Assembly (NCBI RefSeq): GCF_024213375.1
Contig: NZ_JANAVJ010000016.1
Location: 31,524-95,523, forward strand
Source of the DNA: Paenibacillus sp. MZ04-78.2
GTDB taxonomy: Bacteria > Bacillota > Bacilli > Paenibacillales > NBRC-103111
Direction: 5' to 3'
Length of the DNA: 64,000 nt
This document shows positions 51,787 through 60,253 of this stretch, one piece after another. A program made the position numbers and the translations under genes. The notes beneath the pieces were generated by a model that was not told the origin of the DNA, ran no database searches, and was given only the letters and a program-made list of their open reading frames with translations. Each line of letters opens with the position of its first letter. Within the stretch, counting starts at the first letter, position 1.

Positions 51787-52764
51787 TTGAACAAAACACT
51801 CGTTGAATTCAAACACGTACATACGTATTTTCATACGGAGTCCGGCGTCGTCAAGGCGGTCAACGATGTCAGCTTCCGCATTCGGGAAGGGGAGACGGTC
51901 GGCATCGTCGGCGAATCGGGCAGCGGCAAGAGCGTCACGGCACTGTCGCTTATGCGGCTGGTCGCCGATAACGGGAAGATCGAAAGCGGAGCCGTCGAGA
52001 TGGACGGCCGCGACCTGCTCTCCCTGAAGCCCGAGGAGATGCGGAGACTTCGCGGCAGCGAGCTCGCGATGGTGTTTCAGGAGCCGATGTCGTCCCTCAA
52101 TCCGGTGCTGACGATCGGGGAACAGTTGATGGAGCCGTTTATGGAGCATCGGCTGCTCAGCCGCAAGGAAGCGAAGACGGAAGTCCTCTCGCTGATCGGC
52201 AAAGTCGGCATTCCCGACGCGGCGCGCGTGTTCGCCGCCTATCCCCACGAACTGAGCGGCGGCATGCTGCAGCGGGTCATGATTGCTTCGGCGCTCGCGT
52301 GCAGTCCGAAGCTGCTCATCGCCGACGAGCCGACGACGGCGCTCGACGTGACGATCCAGGCGCAAATTCTCGATCTGCTCCGTCAAGTCAAGGAGCAGTA
52401 CAACACAGCCATTCTGCTGATCACGCACGATCTTGGCGTCGTCGCGGAGACGGCGGATTACGTCGTCGTGATGTACGCGGGCAAAGTGATCGAGGAAGCG
52501 CCGGTGGTCGAGCTGTTCCGTCATGCGAAGCATCCGTATACGCAAGGCTTGCTGAAATCGAAGCCCGTCATCGGCGAACGGAAGGAACGGCTGTACTCGA
52601 TCCCCGGGCAGGTGCCGAACTTGATCGGCTTGGGGGACTCGTGCTATTTCAGCGATCGGTGCGAGCACTGTATGGACATCTGCCGCACGAAGCAACCGCC
52701 GATGCGGGCGCAAGGTACAGAGCATCGGGTCGCCTGCTGGCTTTATGAGGAGGAGATGCGATGA
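51787..52764 (+). CDS. Peptide ABC transporter ATPase (DppD/OppD type)
   Basis: A 325-residue ATPase. Walker A is [12 protein letters not shown], the signature is [20 protein letters not shown] and Walker B is [14 protein letters not shown]. The oligopeptide C-terminal extension has a Cys-rich iron-sulfur-like motif ([20 protein letters not shown]). The start is TTG at 51787, with GGAAGG upstream. It overlaps the next gene by four bases. Confidence 0.95.
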   Translation: MNKTLVEFKHVHTYFHTESGVVKAVNDVSFRIREGETVGIVGESGSGKSVTALSLMRLVADNGKIESGAVEMDGRDLLSLKPEEMRRLRGSELAMVFQEPMSSLNPVLTIGEQLMEPFMEHRLLSRKEAKTEVLSLIGKVGIPDAARVFAAYPHELSGGMLQRVMIASALACSPKLLIADEPTTALDVTIQAQILDLLRQVKEQYNTAILLITHDLGVVAETADYVVVMYAGKVIEEAPVVELFRHAKHPYTQGLLKSKPVIGERKERLYSIPGQVPNLIGLGDSCYFSDRCEHCMDICRTKQPPMRAQGTEHRVACWLYEEEMR

Positions 52765-53726
52765 CGGACGCCCTACTGAAGGTACAAGAGCTCAAAACCT
52801 ACTATCCGATCAAAGGCGGCGTCTTCGGCGGCCATGTCGGCGACGTCAAAGCGGTGGACGGCGTCAGCTTCGCGATCCGGCGCGGCGAGACGTTCGGACT
52901 CGTCGGCGAGTCCGGCAGCGGGAAAAGCACGATCGGCCGCACCGTACTCCGGCTGACGGAGAAGACGGCGGGCGACGTTTTTTTCAAAGGGACCGACTTG
53001 TACGGCCTGTCACGTGAAGAGCTGCGCAAGCTGCGGCCCTCGATGCAGCTTGTGTTCCAAGACCCGTTCAGCTCGCTCAATCCGCGGATGCGCGTCGGCG
53101 AGGCGATCGGCGAAGCGCTGATCGACCACGGGCTGGCGTCGAAGGCCGAAGCCCGGGAGCGGGTGCGGGAAGTGCTGGCCGTCTGCGGCCTGCTTCCTGA
53201 TCACTACGACCGGTATCCGCACGAATTTTCCGGCGGCCAGCGGCAGCGGATCGGGATCGCCCGGGCGATCATTCTGAATCCGGATTTCGTCGTAGCCGAC
53301 GAGCCGGTGTCTGCGCTGGACGTTTCGATTCAGGCGCAAATCGTCAACCTGTTCAGCGACCTGCAGGAGCGCAGCGGCGTGACGTATCTGTTCATCTCGC
53401 ACGACCTCAGCGTCGTCGAGCATCTGTGCACGCAGATCGGCGTGCTGTATCTCGGCACGATGGTGGAGCAGGCGCCGCGGGATGAGCTGTTCGCCCGCCC
53501 GCTGCATCCTTACACGCAGGCGCTGCTGTCGGCCGTGCCGGTGCCCGACCCGACCGTACGGCGCGAGCGGATCGTGCTGAAGGGCGACATTCCGAGCCCG
53601 GCGAATCCGCCTACGGGCTGCAAGTTCCACACGCGCTGCCCGCTGGCGCAGCTGGTCTGCCGCGAGCAAGCGCCGGATTACCGGGATGTGGGGGGCGGCC
53701 ATTACGTGGCCTGCCATCTTGTTTGA
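52761..53726 (+). CDS. Peptide ABC transporter ATPase (DppF/OppF type)
   Basis: A 321-residue second ATPase. It has Walker [14 protein letters not shown], signature [20 protein letters not shown] and Walker [15 protein letters not shown]. The Cys-containing oligo-HPY extension ([20 protein letters not shown]) is present. The ATGA overlap with the previous gene indicates coupling. It completes the operon; no terminator was obvious before the convergent transporter gene 14 bases on. Confidence 0.95.
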   Translation: MTDALLKVQELKTYYPIKGGVFGGHVGDVKAVDGVSFAIRRGETFGLVGESGSGKSTIGRTVLRLTEKTAGDVFFKGTDLYGLSREELRKLRPSMQLVFQDPFSSLNPRMRVGEAIGEALIDHGLASKAEARERVREVLAVCGLLPDHYDRYPHEFSGGQRQRIGIARAIILNPDFVVADEPVSALDVSIQAQIVNLFSDLQERSGVTYLFISHDLSVVEHLCTQIGVLYLGTMVEQAPRDELFARPLHPYTQALLSAVPVPDPTVRRERIVLKGDIPSPANPPTGCKFHTRCPLAQLVCREQAPDYRDVGGGHYVACHLV

Positions 53727-53740
53727 GTGAGAGAGTACCT

Positions 53741-54673
53741 TCACGAGCCTTTAGTCTGCGTCGCCGCGGGGGCTCCCCGCTTCGTCCGGGAGGAGGGCAA
53801 TGTGGCAAACGCAATGCCGACAAAGACGAAGGCAATTCCCAAGAAGTGGTACCAGAAAATCGGCTCATGCAAAAACAACGCCGACATGATGATGGTGCTG
53901 ATGGGCATCAATGCGGTAAAAGTGGCCGACGAGCCCGCCGAAATTTTTTTCATCCCCTGATTCAGTAAAATCGTAGCGATGACCGTAATGACGACTCCCG
54001 TGTACAGCACGAGCAGCCATTCCGTCGCGCTCACCGCGGTAAAATCGAAGCTTGCCGCGTTGTACGCCGCAAACGGCATAAAAAGCGCCGAGCCGAGCAA
54101 GCTCGTCATCGTTGTGATGGCAATCGGACTGACCTGCTTGGAGACAAGCTTGCCGAACGTCAAGAACACGCCTTCCCCGGCAACGGCCAGCAGCACGAGC
54201 AGGTTTCCCCACAATGTATGCAAGCTCCAGGACGCATTGAACAACCCGCCAAAAATATTGATGGCGAGCGCTCCGAGGACGGCGCATACAATACCTGCGG
54301 TTTGATTCCACCGCAGCCGTTCCCTGAAAAACAACAGCGAAATCAGGCCGACCATCACCGGGGTCATGCTTGTAATGATGCCGCTCTCCAGCGCCGTCGT
54401 GTAGGTTAAGCCGTACAGCATAAAGAAGCTGAACAAAAATACGCCGATAAACGATTGCAACAATAAAACGACCCAATCCTTCTTCGTCAGGGCCGGAAAA
54501 CGTCCTTCGCGGGCGAGCAGAAGCAGCGTCATAATGATGGCGCCGATGAGCAGCCGGAGCTCGGAAGCCAGAAACACGGGAAACGTGCGGACGAGAATTT
54601 TATTGACGATGACGAAGCTTCCAACGATCAGCATCGCCGCTGTGACTTGCAAATAAGGAACAGCCGATTTCAT
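53741..54673 (-). CDS. EamA-family (DMT) transporter
   Basis: A 310-residue protein with ten membrane helices in two EamA repeats (VTAAMLIVGSFVIVNKILVR and GNLLVLLAVAGEGVFLTFGK). Repeat signatures are SELRLLIGAIIMTLLLLARE and ITSMTPVMVGLISLLFFRER; the second ends IMSALFLHEPIFWYHFLGIA. The substrate (amino acid, metabolite or drug) is unknown. I chose ATG 54673 because GGAGGAG sits upstream of it; ATG 54694 has no ribosome site. Confidence 0.9.
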   Translation of the reverse strand: MKSAVPYLQVTAAMLIVGSFVIVNKILVRTFPVFLASELRLLIGAIIMTLLLLAREGRFPALTKKDWVVLLLQSFIGVFLFSFFMLYGLTYTTALESGIITSMTPVMVGLISLLFFRERLRWNQTAGIVCAVLGALAINIFGGLFNASWSLHTLWGNLLVLLAVAGEGVFLTFGKLVSKQVSPIAITTMTSLLGSALFMPFAAYNAASFDFTAVSATEWLLVLYTGVVITVIATILLNQGMKKISAGSSATFTALMPISTIIMSALFLHEPIFWYHFLGIAFVFVGIAFATLPSSRTKRGAPAATQTKGS

Positions 54674-54875
54674 ACGTTCTCGATACTCCTCCATAATATG
54701 GGTGATTTATTTGTATTATGTATCTAGAAATGAGCATTGTAAAGAAGCAGAGTCGTTCGTCACGCCGAATCCATGCCGGCCTCCTCTCAAAAAATTCTTG
54801 CCTGTAATCCCTTTCATCGCATAAACTGAAACGATGCGGCTGCAAGAAAGGCAAAGGAGGTTCCAAGTTTTATTT

Positions 54876-56243
54876 ATGAAATCGACACACAAGCTATCTC
54901 AAAAAATAAGACAATTAATCGTTATTTTGCTTCCCATCCTGGTGACACAGCTTTCGATGTTTGCAATGAACTTCTTCGATACGTTCATGTCAGGGCATGT
55001 GAGCGCCAAGGATTTGGCGGGAGTGGCTATAGGCACCAGCATTTGGATTCCGATACAGACCGGACTCAGCGGCATCTTGCTATCCGTGACGCCGGTGGTC
55101 GCCCAGCTCGCAGGGGCCGGCCGCAAGGAAGAGATTCCTTTTAAGGTCGTGCAGGCGCTCTATTTGGCGGTCGGAGTAGCGGCTGCGGTGCTGTTGGCCG
55201 GAGCGTTCGCGCTGAATCCAATTTTGGAGAATATGAATTTGGAGGAGCCGGTGCGCCGGATTGCCCGCTTGTTCCTGATTTCGATTGCGTTCGGCATTTT
55301 GCCGATGTTCTTATATACGGTGCTGCGCTGCTTTATCGATGCGCTTGGCCATACGAAGGTGACGATGTTCATCTCGCTGCTGTCGCTACCGGTCAACGGG
55401 GTGCTGAACTACGTGCTGATCTACGGCAAAATGGGGCTGCCCGCGTTGGGCGGCGCAGGAACCGGCGTCGCATCGGCGCTTACGTATTGGGTCATTTTTC
55501 TCGTGGCCGTGGCCGTAGCCGCCCGCATGCAGCCGTTCGCTGCTTTCGGCATTTTCCGCAAGCTGTACCGCGTCTCGCTGTCCGTCTGGAAGGAATTGCT
55601 GAAGATGGGCGTGCCGATCGGCTTCGCCATTTTGTTCGAAACGAGTATTTTCGCTGCGGTCACGCTGCTGATGAGCAACTTCAGCACGGTAACCATCGCG
55701 GCACATCAAGCGGCGATCAACTTCGCCTCGTTTTTGTATATGATTCCGATGAGCATCGCCTTGTCGCTCACGATTCTGGTCGGCTTCGAAACCGGGGCGG
55801 GACGGTACAAGGATGCCAGGCAGTACGGCTACCTCGGCATCGGCCTCGCCATCGGGATGTCGCTGCTCTGTGCAGTCGTGTTATGGCTGTTTAACGAGCA
55901 GGTGGCCGGGATTTACACAAGGGAGCCGGACGTGCTCGTTTTGACCCAGCATTTTCTGGTTTACGCGATTTTCTTCCAGCTGTCGGATGCCATCGCCGCC
56001 CCGATTCAGGGAACACTGCGCGGCTACAAGGACGTGAATGTGACCTTGATCGTCGCCCTCGTCTCGTATTGGGTCGTCGGTCTGCCGGTCGGCTACGGGC
56101 TGGCGAATTATACCGATTTGGGCGCCTATGGCTATTGGATCGGTCTGATATCCGGCCTGGCTCTGGGCGCGGTCGGTTTGTTTGCCCGACTGGCGAGCGT
56201 CCAGCGGAAGGCGCGGCTCGGACTTGCGGCTTTCGCCAAGTAA
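54876..56243 (+). CDS. MATE-family efflux transporter
   Basis: A 455-residue MATE protein with twelve helices ([60 protein letters not shown]). The second half repeats the fold ([20 protein letters not shown]). It resembles the NorM/YeeO/DinF branch that exports cationic compounds with Na+ or H+. The ATG at 54876 lies about 15 bases after AAAGGAGG, a slightly long spacing. It is the first of two transporter genes; the APC permease follows 41 bases after. Confidence 0.92.
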   Translation: MKSTHKLSQKIRQLIVILLPILVTQLSMFAMNFFDTFMSGHVSAKDLAGVAIGTSIWIPIQTGLSGILLSVTPVVAQLAGAGRKEEIPFKVVQALYLAVGVAAAVLLAGAFALNPILENMNLEEPVRRIARLFLISIAFGILPMFLYTVLRCFIDALGHTKVTMFISLLSLPVNGVLNYVLIYGKMGLPALGGAGTGVASALTYWVIFLVAVAVAARMQPFAAFGIFRKLYRVSLSVWKELLKMGVPIGFAILFETSIFAAVTLLMSNFSTVTIAAHQAAINFASFLYMIPMSIALSLTILVGFETGAGRYKDARQYGYLGIGLAIGMSLLCAVVLWLFNEQVAGIYTREPDVLVLTQHFLVYAIFFQLSDAIAAPIQGTLRGYKDVNVTLIVALVSYWVVGLPVGYGLANYTDLGAYGYWIGLISGLALGAVGLFARLASVQRKARLGLAAFAK

Positions 56244-56284
56244 CATCATTTCGAACGTGTATCTTAGAATAGGTGGATGATCGC

Positions 56285-57628
56285 ATGGAACGGAAACCGG
56301 AATTGCAGCGTCAGCTGAAGCTTTGGCATATTGTGGCGATGGGGGTCGGCTACATGGCCCCGATGGCCGTATTCGATACGTTCGGCATCGTATCCGATGT
56401 CACGTCGGGGCATGTTCCGGCCGCGTATCTGCTCACGATTGCGGCGGTGCTGTTCACCGCGATGAGCTACGGCCACATGGTGAAGGTGTACCCGTCCGCA
56501 GGAAGCGCCTATACGTATACCCGGCAGACGATCGGCGCGCACGCAGGCTTTCTGGTCGGCTGGGTTTCGCTGCTCGACTATTTGTTTCTGCCGATGATGA
56601 ACGCGCTGCTCACCGGAATTTATTTGTCATCGGCGTTTCCCGATGTGCCGCATTGGGTATGGGTCGCCGGGTTTGTGGCGCTCATTACGACGCTGTGCTT
56701 GTTTAACGTCAATGTCTCCGTCTCGGTGAACGCGCTGCTCGTGGCGTTTCAATTTCTTGTTGTGGTGTTGTTCGTCGTGCTTGCCGTGTACCGGCTCAGC
56801 GCAGGCGGAGAGGCCATCGTATCAACGCAGCCGCTGCTGTCTGCGGATGCGAACTGGGGAGCGCTGCTCACCGGGGCGTCGATCTTATGCTTCTCCTTCC
56901 TCGGATTCGATGCGGTGACGACCTTGTCCGAAGAAACGGTAGAGCCCCGCAAGACGATTCCAAGAGGCATTCTTTGGATTACGATGCTGGGCGGCGGACT
57001 GTTCTTCACCGCATCGTATTTCGCGCAAAGGCTGTTCCCGGACGTATCCGTCTTGAGCAACCCGCAGGGCGCGTCCGCCGAAATCGCGCTGGCGCTCGGC
57101 GGCGTCCTGTTTCAGGCCGTGTTCCTGTCCGCTGCGCTCACTTCCACGCTCGCCTCGGGGCTCGTGTCGCAGCTCAGCGGATCGCGACTTCTGTTCGCCA
57201 TGGGACGGGACCGGACGCTACCGCGTTCGGTGTTCGGCTACATCCACCGGTCGCTCGGTACGCCGGTGTTCAACATCCTGCTGATCGGCCTGATTTCGCT
57301 GACGGCGCTCGTGCTGGATCTGCTCGTCGCTACGTCGTTCGTCAACTTCGGCGCGCTGACGGCATTTACTTTTGTGAATTTATCCGTCATCATCCACTAT
57401 ATTTTTCGGGAAAAGCAGCGGTCCTGGCAGGCGCTCCTGCGCTACTTGCTGTTTCCACTGGCCGGGATCGGCTTCGTCTTGTTTTTCTGGACGCATCTGG
57501 AGCGCAATTCGCTGCTGCTCGGCGGCGCTTGGACGCTGCTCGGCGTGCTGTACCTGCTCTGGATGACACGCGGCTTCCGCAGGGAGCCGGGAACAATTCG
57601 TTATGAAGCGGCCGAGGGCAGCGGCTGA
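56285..57628 (+). CDS. APC-family amino acid/polyamine permease
   Basis: A 447-residue permease with twelve helices. APC signatures are LKLWHIVAMGVGYMAPMAVF, DVTSGHVPAAYLLTIAAVLF and CFSFLGFDAVTTLSEETVEP. The last, with ETVEPRKTIPRG, resembles the PuuP/YfnA-type putrescine or amino-acid transporters. The start ATG 56285 follows AGGTGG. It reads towards a truncated gene on the opposite strand. Confidence 0.9.
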   Translation: MERKPELQRQLKLWHIVAMGVGYMAPMAVFDTFGIVSDVTSGHVPAAYLLTIAAVLFTAMSYGHMVKVYPSAGSAYTYTRQTIGAHAGFLVGWVSLLDYLFLPMMNALLTGIYLSSAFPDVPHWVWVAGFVALITTLCLFNVNVSVSVNALLVAFQFLVVVLFVVLAVYRLSAGGEAIVSTQPLLSADANWGALLTGASILCFSFLGFDAVTTLSEETVEPRKTIPRGILWITMLGGGLFFTASYFAQRLFPDVSVLSNPQGASAEIALALGGVLFQAVFLSAALTSTLASGLVSQLSGSRLLFAMGRDRTLPRSVFGYIHRSLGTPVFNILLIGLISLTALVLDLLVATSFVNFGALTAFTFVNLSVIIHYIFREKQRSWQALLRYLLFPLAGIGFVLFFWTHLERNSLLLGGAWTLLGVLYLLWMTRGFRREPGTIRYEAAEGSG

Positions 57629-57655
57629 TGCTTTGCAGTGGGCCTTTCGTCAATC

Positions 57656-57793
57656 TCACGCAGCGGCGGGCTCTTCGGGCTCGTCCGCTTTTTTGCGATA
57701 CGCCAGAATTATGATCAGACACGGAATCAGGCAGAACAAGCCGCACAGGAAGAACGCGCCGTTGGCCCCGTAAGGGATATATTTGAACCAGTC
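57656..57793 (-). pseudogene. 3' remnant of an MFS-type transporter gene
   Basis: On the minus strand the sequence reads FIDWFKYIPYGANGAFFLCG, LFCLIPCLIIILAYRKKADE and PEEPAAA before a stop at 57658-57656. This is the last helix and charged tail of an MFS transporter. Upstream of about 57793 the sequence abruptly becomes AT-rich (AATACTAAAAAAGTAATAAT) and the protein pattern ends. The remaining roughly 350 residues are gone. It marks the left junction of the RiPP island and shows that an older gene was replaced. Confidence 0.65.
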
Positions 57794-57834
57794 TATGAAA
57801 ATACTAAAAAAGTAATAATATTATTAAAAAGTAA

Positions 57835-57863
57835 TTTACAACCATATATTTATGGTGTATATT
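57835..57863 (+). promoter_or_regulatory. Promoter with spacer palindrome ahead of the RiPP cluster
   Basis: TTTACA (57835-57840) and TATATT (57858-57863) are 17 bases apart in an AT-rich stretch. The spacer holds ACCATATATTTATGGT (57841-57856), whose arms ACCATA/TATGGT are perfect. An operator at that position would let a repressor control the whole cluster. No regulator gene lies inside the cluster. Confidence 0.6.
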
Positions 57864-58039
57864 ATGTTTCAAGCACTTCACAATCGAATTTGTTAATGAA
57901 GAGACTCGGCAATATTCAGATGGATTTCGTTGAACTCCCCTCGTCGCTTCTTTTTTTTAAATTCCCAATTGGAAGCGGTTACATATTTGTTCGCAACGAC
58001 GCGCCGAATGGATTTGGATTATACCAAGGAGGGGCATCT

Positions 58040-58600
58040 ATGAAGCTGCTGGTCGGAGCAAGCGCATCTTCGGCAATCATCGAGTTGCCGTATTATATAC
58101 GGATTTTTCAGGAAAAGCTGCAAGCCGAAGTAAGGGTCGTCGTTTCGGACAACGTATCCAACTTCATCAACCCGCAATTTCTGGGCGCCCATATCGAAGG
58201 GAAAGTGTATCAAAAAATGCTAGACCCAGCGTATGACGTCGCCGTGCCTCACTCTTTCCTTGCCTCTTGGGCGGACATGTTCATCGTACTGCCCTGCACC
58301 GCCAACACGTTGGCCAAAGCCGCTAATGGATTCACGGATAACCTGCTTACCATGCTCATCCTTTGTTTTCCCAGACCCGTCTTGTTCTTCCCTACGATGA
58401 ATCTGAACATGTACAACACAGCGGTCGTCCAAGCCAATGTGCAAAAGCTGCTCGATTTGGGCCACCACGTCGCCATTCCAGATGGAAATGTAACCGTTAC
58501 CGCTACGGGAGAAAAAATGTCGGGAGGCCATCCCCCCAATCCTTATACGTGTGCCAAATACATTCAGAACAAGTATGATCGATATTGTATGTCCACCTGA
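58040..58600 (+). CDS. HFCD-family flavoprotein, EpiD-like peptidyl-Cys decarboxylase
   Basis: A 186-residue homo-oligomeric flavin-containing Cys decarboxylase. It begins KLLVGASASSAIIELPYYIR, has the catalytic His71 in AVPHSFLASWADMFIV, the flavin-binding PCTANT (85-90) and PTMNLNMY (118-125), the equivalents of EpiD's PASANT and PXMNXXMW. EpiD-type enzymes oxidatively decarboxylate a C-terminal cysteine to an enethiol. CoaC/Dfp relatives act on phosphopantothenoyl-Cys, but coaBC is a housekeeping fusion and this is a stand-alone short protein. It lies 38 bases upstream of a small peptide gene that ends in Cys, so that peptide is the likely substrate. ATG 58040 follows AAGGAGGGG. Confidence 0.85.
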   Translation: MKLLVGASASSAIIELPYYIRIFQEKLQAEVRVVVSDNVSNFINPQFLGAHIEGKVYQKMLDPAYDVAVPHSFLASWADMFIVLPCTANTLAKAANGFTDNLLTMLILCFPRPVLFFPTMNLNMYNTAVVQANVQKLLDLGHHVAIPDGNVTVTATGEKMSGGHPPNPYTCAKYIQNKYDRYCMST

Positions 58601-58621
58601 TCATCCATTTTTTTCTTCATG

Positions 58622-58633
58622 AAAGGAGGTGAT
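58622..58633 (+). promoter_or_regulatory. Full-length Shine-Dalgarno of the precursor gene
   Basis: AAAGGAGGTGAT is a 12-base complement of the 16S rRNA 3' end, nine bases (from AGGAGG) before the precursor ATG. It is the strongest ribosome site in the window and implies high precursor output. Confidence 0.75.
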
Positions 58634-58638
58634 ATCAG

Positions 58639-58767
58639 ATGAAAGTGGAAAATGTTGTGACTTTCCGTGGCGTAGACGTATTGGATGAAGCTGTGGATTT
58701 GGCGGAATTGTCTTCGATTATTGATGAGAATGAAAATGATGCGAATGACAACTGTAACGGTTGCTAG
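58639..58767 (+). CDS. 42-residue RiPP precursor peptide ending CNGC
   Basis: This small gene encodes a 42-residue peptide. The first about 28 residues (MKVENVVTFRGVDVLDEAVD, LAELSSII) are a helical acidic leader; the end is DENENDANDNCNGC with Cys39 and the C-terminal Cys42. The leader-like helix plus a short Cys/Asn/Asp core is a RiPP precursor pattern. It lies between an EpiD-like flavoprotein and a radical SAM/SPASM enzyme, and a hairpin follows it. The C-terminal Cys fits decarboxylation; Cys39 or Cys42 could be a radical-SAM thioether donor. No homologue is recognised. There are no Ser/Thr in the core, so lanthipeptide chemistry is unlikely. Confidence 0.85.
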   Translation: MKVENVVTFRGVDVLDEAVDLAELSSIIDENENDANDNCNGC

Positions 58768-58776
58768 GCAACGACC

Positions 58777-58802
58777 GAGCTGGGAACATTCGTTTCCAGC
58801 TC
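58777..58802 (+). terminator. Hairpin between precursor and radical SAM genes
   Basis: GAGCTGGGAA and TTTCCAGCTC form a stem with a short loop and no long T-run. It is a likely attenuator or mRNA stabiliser that keeps precursor mRNA above enzyme mRNA. Confidence 0.65.
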
Positions 58803-58833
58803 TACTAATCTCATAAATAAGGCGGTGAATGAA

Positions 58834-60228
58834 ATGGAGCCATTTACAGTACTTCCCAAACGTGAACGTTCAACCCAAAGTACTCGTTATCGCGCCTCAC
58901 GTTACAACATAAAGGCAGTGGAGCCGGATGGAAGCATGTACATCACGAATACGATGTCAGGCGCATTTATGCATATCTCGGCCGAGCAGGTTCCCTATGT
59001 CGATCAACTGCTCAAGCTTGGAGCGGATGAACCGTTGGATGGGTTGGCCGCCGTTCTCAAGAAGCAAGGCTTTATCGTCCGTGAGGATATCAACGAGTTT
59101 TTCCGCGCCCGCATGCTGCATGAAATGGTCGGAAGAAGCGAGCAGAAGCTCAGACTTATTTTTTTAACGACCGAGCAGTGCAACTTCCGATGTAAATACT
59201 GTTATGAAAAGTTCGAAAAAGGCAAGCTGCAGCCGGAGGTCATTCAAGGAGTGAAAACATTCCTCCAGCACAAGGTTCGTTTTCTTAACCATTTGCAAAT
59301 GAGCTGGTTTGGAGGCGAGCCTCTCCTTGCGCTTGATGCTATAGAAGAAATATCCCGGCATATTATCCCCTTGTGCGACGAGTATGGAGTTCAATACCGG
59401 TCAAACATGACCACGAATGCGTACCTGTTAACGAAAAAAAATATCGAGCGGCTGTTTGCCTGTCGCGTATTCGCTTTCCAAATTACGTTGGACGGCGACG
59501 CCGAGCAGCATAACGCCAACCGGTATTTGCAGAACGGCGCTCCCACGTTCGAAACGATTTTTCAAAACCTGCTGCACCTCAAGGAACGCCCCGAACCGTT
59601 CCGCTGTAAAATCCGCATTAACTTTGACCAGACGAACGTGCACAAGATTCCAAGCTTTATCCAAAAGCTCCGTGCGCATTTCGGAGAGGACCCACGGTTC
59701 CGTATCGATTATTTCCCCATCGGCAAATGGGGGGGAGAGAACGATGAGAATCTGGAGGTCTTGTCGCTCAAGGAATCGGTTAAGCATCAATTGGATTTGT
59801 GCACGATGGGGTTGGAAGAAGGGCTTAGCAATGACATCGAAGACATTTTGAAGCCTGGAGGGTACGTTTGCTATGCGGCCAAATCCAACTCCTTCGTGAT
59901 TGGTTCGGACGGCATCGTCTACAAATGCACGGTAGCCCTGTACAACGAAAACAATCAAATCGGACGCATCACGCCGGACGGACAAATGCGGCTCGATGCC
60001 GATAAGCACGCGCTATGGATTATGAATGACGAGTCGGAGGATTCGGGCTGTAAATCCTGCTTCCTGCGCCCCTCCTGTCAAGGCGCGTCGTGTCCGCTTG
60101 TGCGGATCGAGAAGGGGGTAGCTCCCTGTCCCCCGTTAAAGTCCAAAATTAAAGACGTGATCCGCATCGTCGGCAAGGAAAAACGTAAAATGGCAGTACA
60201 AAGGCAGGCCACTTCCGCAAACGCATAG
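58834..60228 (+). CDS. Radical SAM/SPASM peptide maturase
   Basis: A 464-residue enzyme. Residues 1-100 are a PqqD/RRE-like winged domain for leader binding (SRYNIKAVEPDGSMYITNTM, SGAFMHI, LKKQGFIVREDINEFF). The radical SAM core has C116-X3-C120-X2-C123 in TTEQCNFRCKYCYE and WFGGEPLL. The SPASM domain offers auxiliary-cluster cysteines at 346, 365, 406, 409, 415, 420 and 432 (GIVYKCT, SGCKSCFLRPSCQGASC). This is the sactisynthase/ranthipeptide class that forms thioethers or C-C links on precursor peptides. ATG 58834 follows AAGGCGGTG; a GTG at 58825 is an alternative. It follows the precursor gene by 66 bases and is followed by an exporter. Confidence 0.9.
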   Translation: MEPFTVLPKRERSTQSTRYRASRYNIKAVEPDGSMYITNTMSGAFMHISAEQVPYVDQLLKLGADEPLDGLAAVLKKQGFIVREDINEFFRARMLHEMVGRSEQKLRLIFLTTEQCNFRCKYCYEKFEKGKLQPEVIQGVKTFLQHKVRFLNHLQMSWFGGEPLLALDAIEEISRHIIPLCDEYGVQYRSNMTTNAYLLTKKNIERLFACRVFAFQITLDGDAEQHNANRYLQNGAPTFETIFQNLLHLKERPEPFRCKIRINFDQTNVHKIPSFIQKLRAHFGEDPRFRIDYFPIGKWGGENDENLEVLSLKESVKHQLDLCTMGLEEGLSNDIEDILKPGGYVCYAAKSNSFVIGSDGIVYKCTVALYNENNQIGRITPDGQMRLDADKHALWIMNDESEDSGCKSCFLRPSCQGASCPLVRIEKGVAPCPPLKSKIKDVIRIVGKEKRKMAVQRQATSANA

Positions 60229-60253
60229 GATGCGCGGGAAGGGGAAGCAACCC

